Source: Selenomonadales bacterium OttesenSCG-928-I06
GTDB taxonomy: Bacteria > Bacillota > Negativicutes > Sporomusales > Sporomusaceae
Length of the DNA stretch: 54,680 nt
Assembly (NCBI GenBank): GCA_030266395.1
Contig: JAJDHX010000004.1
Span: 1-54,680, forward strand
Direction: 5' to 3'
Positions 19,056-28,245 of the stretch are shown in pieces. Numbering within the stretch: the first letter of the stretch is position 1; each line of letters opens with the position of its first letter. Made by a program: the position numbers and the translations under genes. The notes beneath the pieces were generated by a model. It searched no databases. It had not been told where the DNA came from and worked only from the letters and a program-made list of their open reading frames with translations.

Positions 19056-20180
19056 ATGCTGAAAACAAACAACAAATCAGAATGTTCAGGCTGTCAAGCC
19101 TGTTATAATGCTTGCCCACAATCTTGTATTATCATGGAACAGGATACAGAAGGATTTAAATATCCTTTAGTTGATGAAACAAAGTGCAATCAATGTGATT
19201 TATGCGAAAATGTTTGCCCTAATATGAACAGTATTAATAAAACAAGTATGCCGCCGTTAGCATTTGCGGCATATAACAAAGATGAAAACATAAGAACAAA
19301 AAGCTCCTCAGGTGGTATTTTTTCCATCATAGCTGAACAAATCATTAAAAAAGGCGGGCTTGTTTACGGAGCAGCTTTTGATGAAAACTTTAACGTGCAG
19401 CACCAAGGTGTTGCAAACATTGATTCTTTAGAAATATTACGAGGCAACAAATATTCAGAAAGCAATATCGGCTATACATATAAAGAAATCAAAGAAAATC
19501 TGGAAAACAATTTGTTTGTTCTTTTCTCCGGAACACCTTGCCAGGTACAAGGGTTAAAAACCTATTTAAACAAAGAATATGATAATTTGTTTTGTATCGA
19601 TATAATTTGTCATGGCATACCTTCACCAATTGTCTGGCATGAATATATAACACAAAACAAGAAAAAAACCTATCCTCTCTGGAAAAAATCTTCGTTTAGT
19701 ATCCAGTATTTAGATACATTTGAATATACAACTTCAACAAATTATACAATCACTCATAATGAAGATGCTTTCATGAAAGGCTTTTTAGCTAATTTATATC
19801 TCAGACCTTCCTGCTATAAATGCAATTTTAAAACAGCAAACAGAGTAAGCGACTTTACCCTCGCAACTTTTTGGGGAATAGAACACATTGCCCCAGAACT
19901 TGATGATGATAAAGGGATGTCATTAGTTATGATTCATTCTTCAAAAGCAATAGATTTATGGGAAAATATTAAAGATGAAATTTTTTCCAAACAAGTTGAT
20001 TTACAACAAGCCTTAATTTATAATCCCTCAATGACAAACTCTGCAAAGCCACATGAAAATAGAAGTAAATTCTTTGCAGATTTTAACCAACAAAAATCTA
20101 ATATTAACTTCCACATTAGCTATAATATTGCCAATTCTAAATCTGAAAAAATAAAAGTTTACCTTAAAAAATTTTTATAA
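19056..20180 (+). CDS. FrhB-family iron-sulfur protein (coenzyme F420 hydrogenase/dehydrogenase beta-subunit-like)
   Basis: This 374-residue protein has two N-terminal 4Fe-4S ferredoxin motifs: cysteines 10, 13, 16, 20 (CSGCQACYNACP) and 44, 47, 50, 54 (CNQCDLCENVCP). An FrhB-type domain follows, with KSSSGGIFSIIAEQII, GTPCQVQGLK and CIDIICHGIPSP. These are features of the flavin-binding FrhB family. Bacterial members without F420 often sit in polysaccharide clusters beside pyruvyl transferases, but none is here. The gene is wedged between rsmG and noc with short spacing, so it is probably co-transcribed with them. Electron transfer to an unknown oxidoreductase is the most that can be said. 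Confidence 0.82.
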   Translation: MLKTNNKSECSGCQACYNACPQSCIIMEQDTEGFKYPLVDETKCNQCDLCENVCPNMNSINKTSMPPLAFAAYNKDENIRTKSSSGGIFSIIAEQIIKKGGLVYGAAFDENFNVQHQGVANIDSLEILRGNKYSESNIGYTYKEIKENLENNLFVLFSGTPCQVQGLKTYLNKEYDNLFCIDIICHGIPSPIVWHEYITQNKKKTYPLWKKSSFSIQYLDTFEYTTSTNYTITHNEDAFMKGFLANLYLRPSCYKCNFKTANRVSDFTLATFWGIEHIAPELDDDKGMSLVMIHSSKAIDLWENIKDEIFSKQVDLQQALIYNPSMTNSAKPHENRSKFFADFNQQKSNINFHISYNIANSKSEKIKVYLKKFL

Positions 20181-20258
20181 GCCACTTAAATCTTATAAAG
20201 GATATTTATAGTAAATGCAGAATTTATTTGTATCAAAACTTTTAAAGCGAGGTACGAA

Positions 20259-21203
20259 ATGAAAGGCTTAGCTAAACTATTTGGTATTAAATCTAAAGAA
20301 GAGCCACAACAAAATGAATACATATCAGATGCAGATAACAGCCAAGCTAACCAAGAAAGCTCTTTGGCATCTACAACAGAGCCTGTGAGCGAAACAGAAA
20401 AAGATCAATCTATTTCTGTTCTAACCTCTGCCATTGTACCTAACCCTTTTCAACCTCGCAAAGTTTTTACTGATGAAAACTTGCAGGAACTTGCGGCATC
20501 AATCAAAGAATTTGGTATATTACAACCCCTAATTGTAAGAAAACATGGCACTGCTTATCAACTTATTGCAGGCGAAAGACGCCTTAGAGCAGCTACAATC
20601 GCTGGTCTTTCTCTAGTTCCTGTCATTGTTAAAGATATAAACGAACAAGAAATGGCTGAAATAGCCATGATAGAAAATCTGCAAAGAGAAGATTTAAATT
20701 ACTGGGAAGAAGCAGAAGGATTGCTTAAACTCACAGAAACATTTAATTTCACCCAAGAACAATTAGCAAAAAGAATTGGCAGAAACCAATCTACAATAGC
20801 TAATAAATTGCGTTTATTAAAACTTGCACCAAAAGTTAAAAGTGAACTTTATAATAACAATTTAAGCGAAAGACATGCCAGAGCTCTTCTAAAACTCAAT
20901 GATGAAAATATTCAATTGGAAGTTTTAAACTCTGTCATAAAAAATAATTTAAATGTCAGACAAACAGAAGATCTTATTGAAACATATTTAAAAAATGCAT
21001 TAGCAGAAAAAGAAGAGCCTGAAAAAAACAAGCAAAATTTTAGAAAAATCGTAAAAGATGTTCGCATTTTTTTAAATACTATTAACAGTGTTGCAACTCA
21101 AATGAAGAAAAGCGGTTTGAAGATTAAATATGATCAACAAATTGAAGATGATTATGTAATTATAACTATGAAAGTTAAAAATGATAAAGCAATTTCTAAA
21201 TAA
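20259..21203 (+). CDS. noc: ParB-family nucleoid occlusion protein (Noc-like)
   Basis: This 314-residue ParB-family protein would bind a palindromic site and spread with CTP. The N-domain has NPFQPRKVF and the CTP-motif words LIAGERRLRAA and AMIENLQREDLN. A central helix-turn-helix follows (FTQEQLAKRIGRNQSTIANKL). The first residues MKGLAKLFGIKSK can form a short amphipathic helix like the membrane-targeting helix of Noc. That, and its place after rsmG, favour Noc over chromosomal ParB. An acidic, glutamine-rich linker of about 45 residues follows the helix. No parA neighbour is present, which also favours Noc. The start follows GAGGTACGAA. A bidirectional terminator lies just downstream. Confidence 0.88.
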   Translation: MKGLAKLFGIKSKEEPQQNEYISDADNSQANQESSLASTTEPVSETEKDQSISVLTSAIVPNPFQPRKVFTDENLQELAASIKEFGILQPLIVRKHGTAYQLIAGERRLRAATIAGLSLVPVIVKDINEQEMAEIAMIENLQREDLNYWEEAEGLLKLTETFNFTQEQLAKRIGRNQSTIANKLRLLKLAPKVKSELYNNNLSERHARALLKLNDENIQLEVLNSVIKNNLNVRQTEDLIETYLKNALAEKEEPEKNKQNFRKIVKDVRIFLNTINSVATQMKKSGLKIKYDQQIEDDYVIITMKVKNDKAISK

Positions 21204-21220
21204 ACCTGTTATAACTAAAA

Positions 21221-21256
21221 AAAGTCTGGATTTAGAGAACTCTAAACCTAGACTTT
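21221..21256. terminator. Bidirectional terminator between noc and the AlkD-like gene
   Basis: AAAGTCTGGATTTAGAG pairs with CTCTAAACCTAGACTTT (two mismatches) with A-rich DNA before and T-rich DNA after, so it can act on both strands. Confidence 0.8.
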
Positions 21257-21264
21257 TATTTTTT

Positions 21265-21960
21265 TCAGCGCCGTCTCATTTGCGAAACTAATTCTTTATC
21301 TGCTTTTTCCACTCTATATGACTCTATTATCTTCTGAATACTTTTATTATGTGTAAATTTATCCAAATTATTATTCTTTAAAAATTCCAAAGTTAAATCT
21401 GGAAATTTAACATAACAAACTGATATTGCCCAGGCAATAGCCATTTTAGCATAATAATCTTCATGATTAACTTTATTTAAAATCTCCAAAACTTTTTTTA
21501 TGTATTCTTCCTCAATATAAAAACTTAAAAACATTACAATCGCAAATCGAACTTCAAACTCTTTGTCAGAAGAAAAATATTTCTTTAGAAAATTAAAGAC
21601 AATTTCTTTATTTTCTTTAGCAAATTTAAGACCTGTAACAAATATATCACAAACTGCCCAATTATTAATTTTAGGAACAAAGCTATCTATATAATTTAAC
21701 CTCTCATCTACAGACATTTTCGCATATCCTATAACCATGCCTTCAAGCATTATCTCTTCAAAATATTTATTGCGTACATTTTGCAAATAAGTCTGCCAAT
21801 CTCCTTTGGCAAGTTCTTTTGCCATTTTGCGTAATAAAGGAATTTTAACACCTAAAACATTTCCGGCGTTTGGGGTAAGAGAACTTGTGAATTTTTTATG
21901 TTTTTCCTCTGAAAACACAGAAAGTTTTGCAAAAATTTCATCATTTAAATCTTTTTTCAT
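21265..21960 (-). CDS. AlkD-like DNA alkylation repair protein
   Basis: This 231-residue all-helical HEAT-repeat-like protein belongs to the AlkD/AlkC superfamily of glycosylases that remove N3- or N7-alkylated bases. The recognisable pattern is N-terminal GVKIPLLRKMAKELAKGDW, then EEIMLEGMVIGYAK, INNWAVCDIF, EVRFAIVMFLSFYI and YYAKMAIAWAISVCYVKFP, matching AlkD spacing of Trp/Asp residues. A strong GGGAGGAG site precedes the ATG. It is 27 bases downstream of nfo, so a base-excision repair pair is likely: glycosylase, then AP endonuclease. Confidence 0.85.
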   Translation of the reverse strand: MKKDLNDEIFAKLSVFSEEKHKKFTSSLTPNAGNVLGVKIPLLRKMAKELAKGDWQTYLQNVRNKYFEEIMLEGMVIGYAKMSVDERLNYIDSFVPKINNWAVCDIFVTGLKFAKENKEIVFNFLKKYFSSDKEFEVRFAIVMFLSFYIEEEYIKKVLEILNKVNHEDYYAKMAIAWAISVCYVKFPDLTLEFLKNNNLDKFTHNKSIQKIIESYRVEKADKELVSQMRRR

Positions 21961-21987
21961 AAAATTCTCCTCCCATTATAGCTGCAA

Positions 21988-22821
21988 TTACTTCTTGTAA
22001 AGACTTCTTAAAAGAGCGATTTCTTTGCCATAGCCTTCTACATCATTTGGAGTTTCTAATATAAATATACAATCTTTCAATTTGGGATGATTAATTACAT
22101 TTACGATAGGATCCAACCCTAAAAATCCTTCCCCGATTTTTTGATGGCGATCCTTCTTGCTGCCAATTTGATTCATGCTATCATTTAAATGAATAAAATG
22201 AAGTCTTTCTAAACCAATTACTGCATCAAATTCACGAACAACTTCATCAAGGTTATTTATAATATCATACCCTGCATCATAAATATGACAAGTATCTAAA
22301 CAAACACCCAGTTTTTCTTTTAAATGAACTCTATCTATGATTTCTTTTATTTCTTCAAACTTACTGCCAACTTCCGACCCTTTGCCTGACATTGTTTCTA
22401 ATAAAACAGTAGTTGTTTGTTCCTCAGTTAATATCTCATTAAGCAAATCTACTATATGATTTATTCCTTCTTCTACACCTTGTCCAACATGATTCCCTGG
22501 ATGAAAATTGTAAAAGTTATATGGAACATATTCCATTCTCATTAAATCATCTTTCATAGTCATTAACGCAAACTCTCTTATTCTTTTATCGCTAGAGCAA
22601 GCATTAAGAGTATATGGTGCATGAGCAAGAATAGGTCTGAACTTTTCTTTTTTAAATATATCTAAAAATTTTTCTATATCTTTACTATCTAAATCTTTAG
22701 CTTTACTTCCTCTAGGATTACGAGTAAAAAATTGAAATGTATTAGCATCTATACTAATAGCCTCTTGAATCATACTTTCAAAACCTTTGGAAGAAGATAG
22801 ATGACAACCTATATTAAGCAT
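21988..22821 (-). CDS. nfo: Endonuclease IV (AP endonuclease)
   Basis: Nfo cuts 5' to abasic sites using three zinc ions. The 277 residues show the family order: [11 protein letters not shown] with [12 protein letters not shown], the metal-binding [11 protein letters not shown] and [15 protein letters not shown], then [13 protein letters not shown], the signature [24 protein letters not shown]-like residues with [16 protein letters not shown], and the terminal ILETPND. It follows an XRE regulator by 12 bases and precedes the AlkD-like gene, giving a small DNA-repair operon that the regulator may control. Confidence 0.96.
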   Translation of the reverse strand: MLNIGCHLSSSKGFESMIQEAISIDANTFQFFTRNPRGSKAKDLDSKDIEKFLDIFKKEKFRPILAHAPYTLNACSSDKRIREFALMTMKDDLMRMEYVPYNFYNFHPGNHVGQGVEEGINHIVDLLNEILTEEQTTTVLLETMSGKGSEVGSKFEEIKEIIDRVHLKEKLGVCLDTCHIYDAGYDIINNLDEVVREFDAVIGLERLHFIHLNDSMNQIGSKKDRHQKIGEGFLGLDPIVNVINHPKLKDCIFILETPNDVEGYGKEIALLRSLYKK

Positions 22822-22833
22822 AATGTACCTCTT

Positions 22834-23271
22834 TTAATATTTTATATTTCTGGATTTTTGTTTATCTTTTTGAAGTAAAAACTCATAAAAATCTTGTAAC
22901 TCTTTTTTAGATTCTTTACTTAATTCGTTGTTTTGCAACATATATTCCAAGTCTGATTCTGTGCAAACATCTTCTGCATCATAATTAGTTTCTTTCTCAA
23001 AAACATAATTAGGAACTGGTTTTTTATCATAAGAAACTTTTTTGGCAGAAGCACTAAATAATCCTGCTGCATCTTCAACTGTTAAATCAAAGTAATCCAA
23101 CAACGCATCAATAAGATTAATAGTTAAATTAGTTCTTACATTTAACTCTATCATACTTATATATGCTGCTGAGACCCTTACATTATACTTGCTTCTAATA
23201 ACATCAGCCAAACTGCCCTGACTCATTTTTCTCTCTTCTCTATTTTTCTTAATTATATTTCCGAAGTTCAT
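22834..23271 (-). CDS. XRE-family transcriptional regulator (paralogue 1)
   Basis: This 145-residue regulator has an N-terminal Cro/C1-type helix-turn-helix (residues about 5-65). Recognition-helix words are VRVSAAYISMIE and NVRTNLTINLIDALLDYFDL. The C-terminal tail is acidic and shares the ending SKESKKELQDFYEFLL with a second regulator at 35248-35676. I start it at ATG 23271, which follows GAAGGAGAATATT, rather than at an in-frame ATG eight codons upstream without a site. It leads the nfo/AlkD-like operon. Control of DNA repair is suggested by position only. Confidence 0.85.
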   Translation of the reverse strand: MNFGNIIKKNREERKMSQGSLADVIRSKYNVRVSAAYISMIELNVRTNLTINLIDALLDYFDLTVEDAAGLFSASAKKVSYDKKPVPNYVFEKETNYDAEDVCTESDLEYMLQNNELSKESKKELQDFYEFLLQKDKQKSRNIKY

Positions 23272-23464
23272 AATATTCTCCTTCAAAAAAATCACTACAT
23301 AATTTTACTATTTTTTTTATATAAGATAACTCCTTTTAACTGTAGGTAAAATTTATTAGATTTATTAACTGGTAGTTTTTTGGAAATATTCGTTCTTCTA
23401 ATATATCCTCTTTATGTATGAATTTTATATTTTATTGAAAAAATATTTATGATAGCTAAATTGT

Positions 23465-23493
23465 TTGCAAGCAAATTAAAATTAAAGTAGAAT
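23465..23493 (+). promoter_or_regulatory. Candidate promoter of ispE
   Basis: TTGCAA, a 17-base spacer and TAGAAT lie about 45 bases before ispE, in an otherwise AT-rich gap between the divergent XRE gene and ispE. Confidence 0.5.
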
Positions 23494-23538
23494 ATAGATA
23501 AATATTTTCATATTACTAAAATATGTAAGGACTAAAAA

Positions 23539-24426
23539 ATGCAAAAAAACGACATTTTATCTATAAAAGCTTATGCTAAAATTAACTTAGCTATAGATGT
23601 TATTAGAAAAAGACCTGATAACTACCATGAAGTAAAGATGATTATGCAATCAATAGATTTATTTGATATAATAAATCTAAAAGATTATGATAATGATATT
23701 AAAATAACCTCTGAGAATAAAGACGTCCCTTTAGATGAAACTAATTTAGCTTATAAAGCAGCTCAGATTCTAAAAGAATATACAAACATCTCTCAAGGTG
23801 TTCAGATAAACATTGATAAAAAAATTCCTATTGCAGCCGGACTTGCCGGAGGAAGTGCCGATGCAGCAGCTGTTCTCATAGGATTAAACAAACTTTGGAA
23901 TCTTAACCTTGATCTAGACATACTTATGAAACTTGGGGCAACGCTCGGCTCAGATGTTCCTTTTTGTTTAAAAGGCGGAACTATACTGGCAACAGGACGA
24001 GGAGAAATCCTTACACCTCTAAACAATTTACCAGACCTTTTTGTTATTTTGGTAAAACCAAAATTTGATGTTTCTACAGCTTGGGTATATAACAATTTTG
24101 CCAGAAATAAAGTTAAAAAAACACCTAATATAGAAAACATGATTATAGGTTTAAAAGAAAACAACATAACTAAAATAGTTGAAAACTCAGCAAATGTTCT
24201 TGAATCTGTAACTATAGAAAAATATCCTGAAATTGAAAAAATTAAAGAAATTCTAAATAATGAAGAATCTTTACTAACTCTAATGTCTGGCAGCGGACCA
24301 ACAGTCTTTGCCTTGATTGACAATTTGGCAAAAGCAACCGCGATTGTTGAACAACTTAAATCTAAAGCAGATTTTAATCACGAAATATTCTTAGTAAAGA
24401 CTACAAAAAGAGGATATTTTATCTAA
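23539..24426 (+). CDS. ispE: 4-diphosphocytidyl-2-C-methyl-D-erythritol kinase
   Basis: IspE phosphorylates CDP-methylerythritol with ATP in the non-mevalonate isoprenoid pathway. The GHMP-kinase glycine-rich loop PIAAGLAGGSADAAAVL sits near residue 95, the N-terminal AKINLAIDVIRKRPDNYHEV carries the substrate lysine and histidine, and the C-terminal MSGSGPTVFAL completes the active site. At 295 residues it is full length. A nucleotidyltransferase gene follows after 30 bases. Confidence 0.96.
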   Translation: MQKNDILSIKAYAKINLAIDVIRKRPDNYHEVKMIMQSIDLFDIINLKDYDNDIKITSENKDVPLDETNLAYKAAQILKEYTNISQGVQINIDKKIPIAAGLAGGSADAAAVLIGLNKLWNLNLDLDILMKLGATLGSDVPFCLKGGTILATGRGEILTPLNNLPDLFVILVKPKFDVSTAWVYNNFARNKVKKTPNIENMIIGLKENNITKIVENSANVLESVTIEKYPEIEKIKEILNNEESLLTLMSGSGPTVFALIDNLAKATAIVEQLKSKADFNHEIFLVKTTKRGYFI

Positions 24427-24456
24427 TCACTGTTTCTAAATTAAAAGGAGATAAAT

Positions 24457-25221
24457 ATGCTTGATGCTGTTATTGTAGCAGGCGGAAAAAACAATAGTTT
24501 TTTAAGCACAGATTATAAAGAGCCGTATGAAGCTTTAATTAAAATAAATGACATACATATGATCTCTTTTGTAGCTGATGCCCTATATAAAAGTCAATAC
24601 ATAAAAAAGATAATAATAGCTGGTCCCAAAACAGAATTATCTAAATGCATTTTACCACCTTCAACCATAATAGTGGAAGGTGGCGAAACAATTATAGAAA
24701 CCACAAAACGTGCAGTTGACATACTCAACCATAATGAAAGATTTCTGGTAGCCGCAACAGACATCCCATTTTTAACTGTTGAAGCAATAAATGATTTCAT
24801 CATGCAATGTTCAACCAAAACAGCTGATCTCTTCTATCCAATAATAACAAAAGAAGTCTTTGAATCTAAGTTTCCAGGCAACAAAAGAACTTATGCCACT
24901 TTAAAAGAAGGCATATTTACCGGCGGAAATATTTTTATAATGAAACCGGCAGTAGTTAATGAATGCTCGGCTATAGCTGAACAAATGATTTCCAACAGAA
25001 AAAGTGTATTCAGGCTTTGCTCTCTTTTAGGTTGGAACTTTGTAATAAAATTTTGTTTAAAAATACTTAAAATAGAAGAAGTTGAAAAAAGAGTAAGTGA
25101 GCTGCTCAATGCTAAAGGTAGCGCTATAATCTCTAACTATCCTGAACTTGGAATAGATGTAGACAAACCTAGTGATTTGGATTTCGCTAGAAGTATACTC
25201 AAAAATAAAAACTTATTATAA
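24457..25221 (+). CDS. MobA-like nucleotidyltransferase of unknown substrate
   Basis: This 254-residue protein has the NTP-transferase Rossmann-like fold. It opens with DAVIVAGGKNNSFLSTD, where most members have AAGxGxRM; the arginine that grips the triphosphate is missing. Conserved-looking words that follow are EPYEALIKINDIHMISFV, IIIAGPKTEL, VEGGETIIETTKRAVD and FLVAATDIPFLT (metal-binding D-x-P). The final GIDVDKPSDLDFAR resembles the C-terminal Asp motif of such enzymes. Its place between ispE and ilvA-glmU suggests a housekeeping role. A molybdenum-cofactor guanylyltransferase role is possible but no other moco gene is nearby. Confidence 0.75.
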   Translation: MLDAVIVAGGKNNSFLSTDYKEPYEALIKINDIHMISFVADALYKSQYIKKIIIAGPKTELSKCILPPSTIIVEGGETIIETTKRAVDILNHNERFLVAATDIPFLTVEAINDFIMQCSTKTADLFYPIITKEVFESKFPGNKRTYATLKEGIFTGGNIFIMKPAVVNECSAIAEQMISNRKSVFRLCSLLGWNFVIKFCLKILKIEEVEKRVSELLNAKGSAIISNYPELGIDVDKPSDLDFARSILKNKNLL

Positions 25222-25265
25222 AATACCTCTTAAACTTCTTAAATAATAAATTAATGGAGGTCCAT

Positions 25266-26504
25266 ATGTCTTTAACTAAAAACAAATTTGATTTATCTTT
25301 AAAAGATATTAAAGAAGCTTCTTTTCTAATGAAAAATGCAATTCATTATACAGCTCTTGAATCCAGCAGAACTTTTAGTGAAATTACTGGTGTAAATACA
25401 TACTTAAAGTTAGAAAATTTGCAGAAAACCGGTTCATTTAAAATAAGAGGAGCTTATTGTAAAATCAATTCTCTTTCAGAAGCAGAAAAAAACAAAGGTG
25501 TTATTGCAGCTTCTGCTGGAAATCATGCCCAGGGAGTGGCGTACGCTGCAAACTTAGCTAACATCCCCTCCATTATTGTCATGCCTCAAGATGCTCCTTT
25601 AGCAAAAATTGCCGCTACAAAAAGTTATGGAGCTGAAGTTATATTACAAGGTCATGTTTATGACGAAGCATACCAAAAAGCTAAAGAAATTCAAAAAGAA
25701 AAAGACATGACATATATTCATGCCTTTAATGATCCTCATGTTATAGCTGGACAAGGTACTATCGGTCTTGAAATATTGGAACAACTAGAAGATATCGATT
25801 CTATAATAGTTCCTGTAGGCGGCGGCGGATTATTAGCAGGTGTTGCTTTAGCTGTAAAAGAAATTAAACCTAGTATAAAAATATATGGGGTGCAATCTAA
25901 AGGCGCCCAAGCAATGTATTTATCCAAAAAGAATTCCACTCTTACCAGTTCTGAAATAACAGATACATTTGCAGACGGTATTTTAGTAGAATCTCCTGGT
26001 GATCTAACTTTTGAAATTATCAATAAATATGTAGATGATATCCAAATAGTAGATGATGAAGAAATAGCCAGAGCTATTTTGATGCTTTTAGAACGCAGCA
26101 AACTTATGGTAGAAGGCGCTGGAGCTGTAAGTTTGGCAGCACTTATTCACAATAAATTCTCTTTAAAAGGAAATGTAGCTTGCATAATATCTGGAGGTAA
26201 TGTTGATGTCAACTTTATTTCAAGAATTATAGAAAGAGGATTAGTGCGTTCTGGCAGAAGAGTTTGTCTACCTACTATAGTTCCAGATAGACCTGGCAGT
26301 TTGCAAACATTACTTGCGATAATTGCAAAATTACAAGCAAATGTATTAAGTATTTCTTTAGACAGACTTGGCAGAAACGTTCCAATAGGTCATGCCTTTG
26401 TTTTAGTTAGACTTGAAACAAAAGATGCTAAACATACCCAAGAAATTTTTGACCATCTTAAAAACTGCGGTTATAGCATAGATATCGACAATTCTTGTAG
26501 TTGA
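25266..26504 (+). CDS. ilvA: Threonine ammonia-lyase
   Basis: This PLP enzyme deaminates threonine to 2-oxobutyrate, the entry to isoleucine. The PLP lysine is K59 in KTGSFKIRGAY, the phosphate-binding glycine loop is VPVGGGGLLAG, and SAGNHAQGVAYAA is the substrate loop. A C-terminal ACT-type domain (VPDRPGSLQTLLAIIAKL, residues about 335-410) marks the short form of about 410 residues related to TdcB-type enzymes; biosynthetic or catabolic use is not settled. The chosen ATG 25266 follows GGAGG by five bases; an ATG four codons earlier has no site. The isoleucine branch here is physically separate from the T-box operon. Confidence 0.93.
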   Translation: MSLTKNKFDLSLKDIKEASFLMKNAIHYTALESSRTFSEITGVNTYLKLENLQKTGSFKIRGAYCKINSLSEAEKNKGVIAASAGNHAQGVAYAANLANIPSIIVMPQDAPLAKIAATKSYGAEVILQGHVYDEAYQKAKEIQKEKDMTYIHAFNDPHVIAGQGTIGLEILEQLEDIDSIIVPVGGGGLLAGVALAVKEIKPSIKIYGVQSKGAQAMYLSKKNSTLTSSEITDTFADGILVESPGDLTFEIINKYVDDIQIVDDEEIARAILMLLERSKLMVEGAGAVSLAALIHNKFSLKGNVACIISGGNVDVNFISRIIERGLVRSGRRVCLPTIVPDRPGSLQTLLAIIAKLQANVLSISLDRLGRNVPIGHAFVLVRLETKDAKHTQEIFDHLKNCGYSIDIDNSCS

Positions 26505-26510
26505 AAAATC

Positions 26511-26540
26511 AGATTCAAAAGAGTTAATTCTTTTGAATCT
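26511..26540 (+). terminator. Terminator after ilvA
   Basis: AGATTCAAAAGA and TCTTTTGAATCT form a perfect 12-bp stem with a six-base loop, followed by ATTTTATT. Confidence 0.8.
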
Positions 26541-26697
26541 ATTTTATTATAATAAAAGAACCTTATTCGGAGAAAATTATAATATATTAGAGAAAATTAT
26601 TTTTTATTTGTCTTTAAAAAGGAGATTTTATCTATATCTAGAATAATTTTCTTTATTGTTAAAGTTAAAAATTTTTACATTTTTTAGGAGTAAGCAA

Positions 26698-28068
26698 ATG
26701 ACAGAAAAAAACTTTCTATCTATAATTTTAGCTGCCGGTAAAGGTACCAGAATGAAATCCAAATTACCAAAAGCACTTCATGAAGTAGGCGGCAAGCCTA
26801 TGATACAACACGTTCTGGACGCAGCTAAAAATGCTCAAGCTAGCAAACAAATAGTTATTACTGGTTTTGAAGCAGACATGATTAAAGCTGCTGTTGGAAC
26901 TCAGGCTGAATGTGTTTTTCAAGAAGAACAATTAGGTACAGGTCATGCAGTTAAAACAGCTAAAGAAAAAATCAGTTCTTTTACTGGTTCAACAATTATG
27001 GTATTGTGTTGCGACACACCACTTTTAACAGATTCTCTTTTAGCTAAGTTATATGAACATCATATATCTTCAAATGCGAAAGCAACTATTCTAACAGCCC
27101 TTGCCCCAGACCCAACTGGATATGGCAGAATTATAAGAGATTCAAATGATCTTGTAAGCAAGATTGTAGAACATAAAGATGCTTCACCTCTTGAACTAAA
27201 AGTAAATGAAATAAACACAGGAATTTATTGTTTTGAAAAAATCGAATTGCTTGAAGCTCTTGATTCTTTAACTTGCGATAATGCAAACAAAGAATATTAT
27301 TTAACAGATGTTATAGAAATGTTTAAAAATAAAAATCTGCCTATAGTATCAATGATTTCCCCTTCTTTTGAAGAAACTCTTGGTATTAACTCCAGACTTC
27401 AACTTGCAGAAGCTGAGAAATTTTTTAATAGACGCAAATTGCTGTCTCTGTTAGATAATGGGGTTACTATCTTAGATTTAGACAGTGTATTTATCTCACC
27501 AGAAGCAATTATAGGTCAAGATACTATTATTCATCCCTTTACATTTATAGAAGGAAATACTGTTATAGGCTCTGATTGTGAAATTGGACCTAATACTAAA
27601 ATAGACAATAGCGTTATAGGTAATGGTGTATATATTTATTTCAGTTATTTAAACGAATGTAAAATCAAAAACAATGTCAAAGTAGGACCATATGTCCAAA
27701 TCAGACCTGACAGTGTTCTGGAAGACAACGCCAAAATAGGTAACTTTGTTGAAATAAAAAATTCTATTATAGGCGAAGATAGCAAAGTTCCTCATTTAAG
27801 TTATATTGGCGATACCGACCTTGGTAAAAAAGTTAATATTGGTTCAGGCACAATAACTGTAAATTATGACGGTAAAAATAAATCCAGAACAACAATTAAA
27901 GATATGGCATTTATAGGCTGTAATTGCAATCTTATAGCACCTGTTGTAATAGAAGAAGGTGCCTTCATTGGTGCAGGATCAACTATTACAAAAAATGTTC
28001 CTGCCTGGTCTTTAGCTGTAGAAAGATCAAATTTAAAATGTATAAAAGACTGGAGAAAACCTGAATAG
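26698..28068 (+). CDS. glmU: Bifunctional UDP-N-acetylglucosamine pyrophosphorylase / glucosamine-1-phosphate acetyltransferase
   Basis: GlmU makes UDP-GlcNAc for peptidoglycan and other envelope polymers. The N-terminal uridylyltransferase domain has LAAGKGTRMKSKLPKALHEVGGKPM and CCDTPLL. The C-terminal half is a left-handed beta-helix of hexapeptide repeats ending in IGDTDLGKKVNIGSGTITVNYDGKNK and FIGAGSTITKNVPAWSL. The start ATG 26698 follows TAGGAG by seven bases; an earlier in-frame ATG lacks a site. The protein is 456 residues, full length. It sits just before prs as in many Bacillota; the usual intervening spoVG is not seen. Confidence 0.97.
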   Translation: MTEKNFLSIILAAGKGTRMKSKLPKALHEVGGKPMIQHVLDAAKNAQASKQIVITGFEADMIKAAVGTQAECVFQEEQLGTGHAVKTAKEKISSFTGSTIMVLCCDTPLLTDSLLAKLYEHHISSNAKATILTALAPDPTGYGRIIRDSNDLVSKIVEHKDASPLELKVNEINTGIYCFEKIELLEALDSLTCDNANKEYYLTDVIEMFKNKNLPIVSMISPSFEETLGINSRLQLAEAEKFFNRRKLLSLLDNGVTILDLDSVFISPEAIIGQDTIIHPFTFIEGNTVIGSDCEIGPNTKIDNSVIGNGVYIYFSYLNECKIKNNVKVGPYVQIRPDSVLEDNAKIGNFVEIKNSIIGEDSKVPHLSYIGDTDLGKKVNIGSGTITVNYDGKNKSRTTIKDMAFIGCNCNLIAPVVIEEGAFIGAGSTITKNVPAWSLAVERSNLKCIKDWRKPE

Positions 28069-28090
28069 ACCTTTGTAAAACAAATTAGAC

Positions 28091-28119
28091 TTGAAATTAA
28101 TCGTATAAAGGGCTATAAT
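28091..28119 (+). promoter_or_regulatory. Promoter of prs
   Basis: TTGAAA, a 17-base spacer and a perfect TATAAT give a strong candidate sigma-A promoter, leaving a leader of about 120 bases before prs. Confidence 0.7.
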
Positions 28120-28245
28120 ACGTTTGGAATAAAATTTAATTTTATCCAATATGCCACTTAATTTCATTTCAATAATTTTTCTTTTATCTTTAAAAGAAAA
28201 GTTGTTTTAAATAAAAGATTTTTATTTTAAGGGTAGAGGTGCAAA

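Noticed and set aside
26541-26697. A spoVG-like small gene before glmU
   Set aside because: A good Shine-Dalgarno-like AAAAAGGAG occurs near 26618, but no start codon with an open frame follows.
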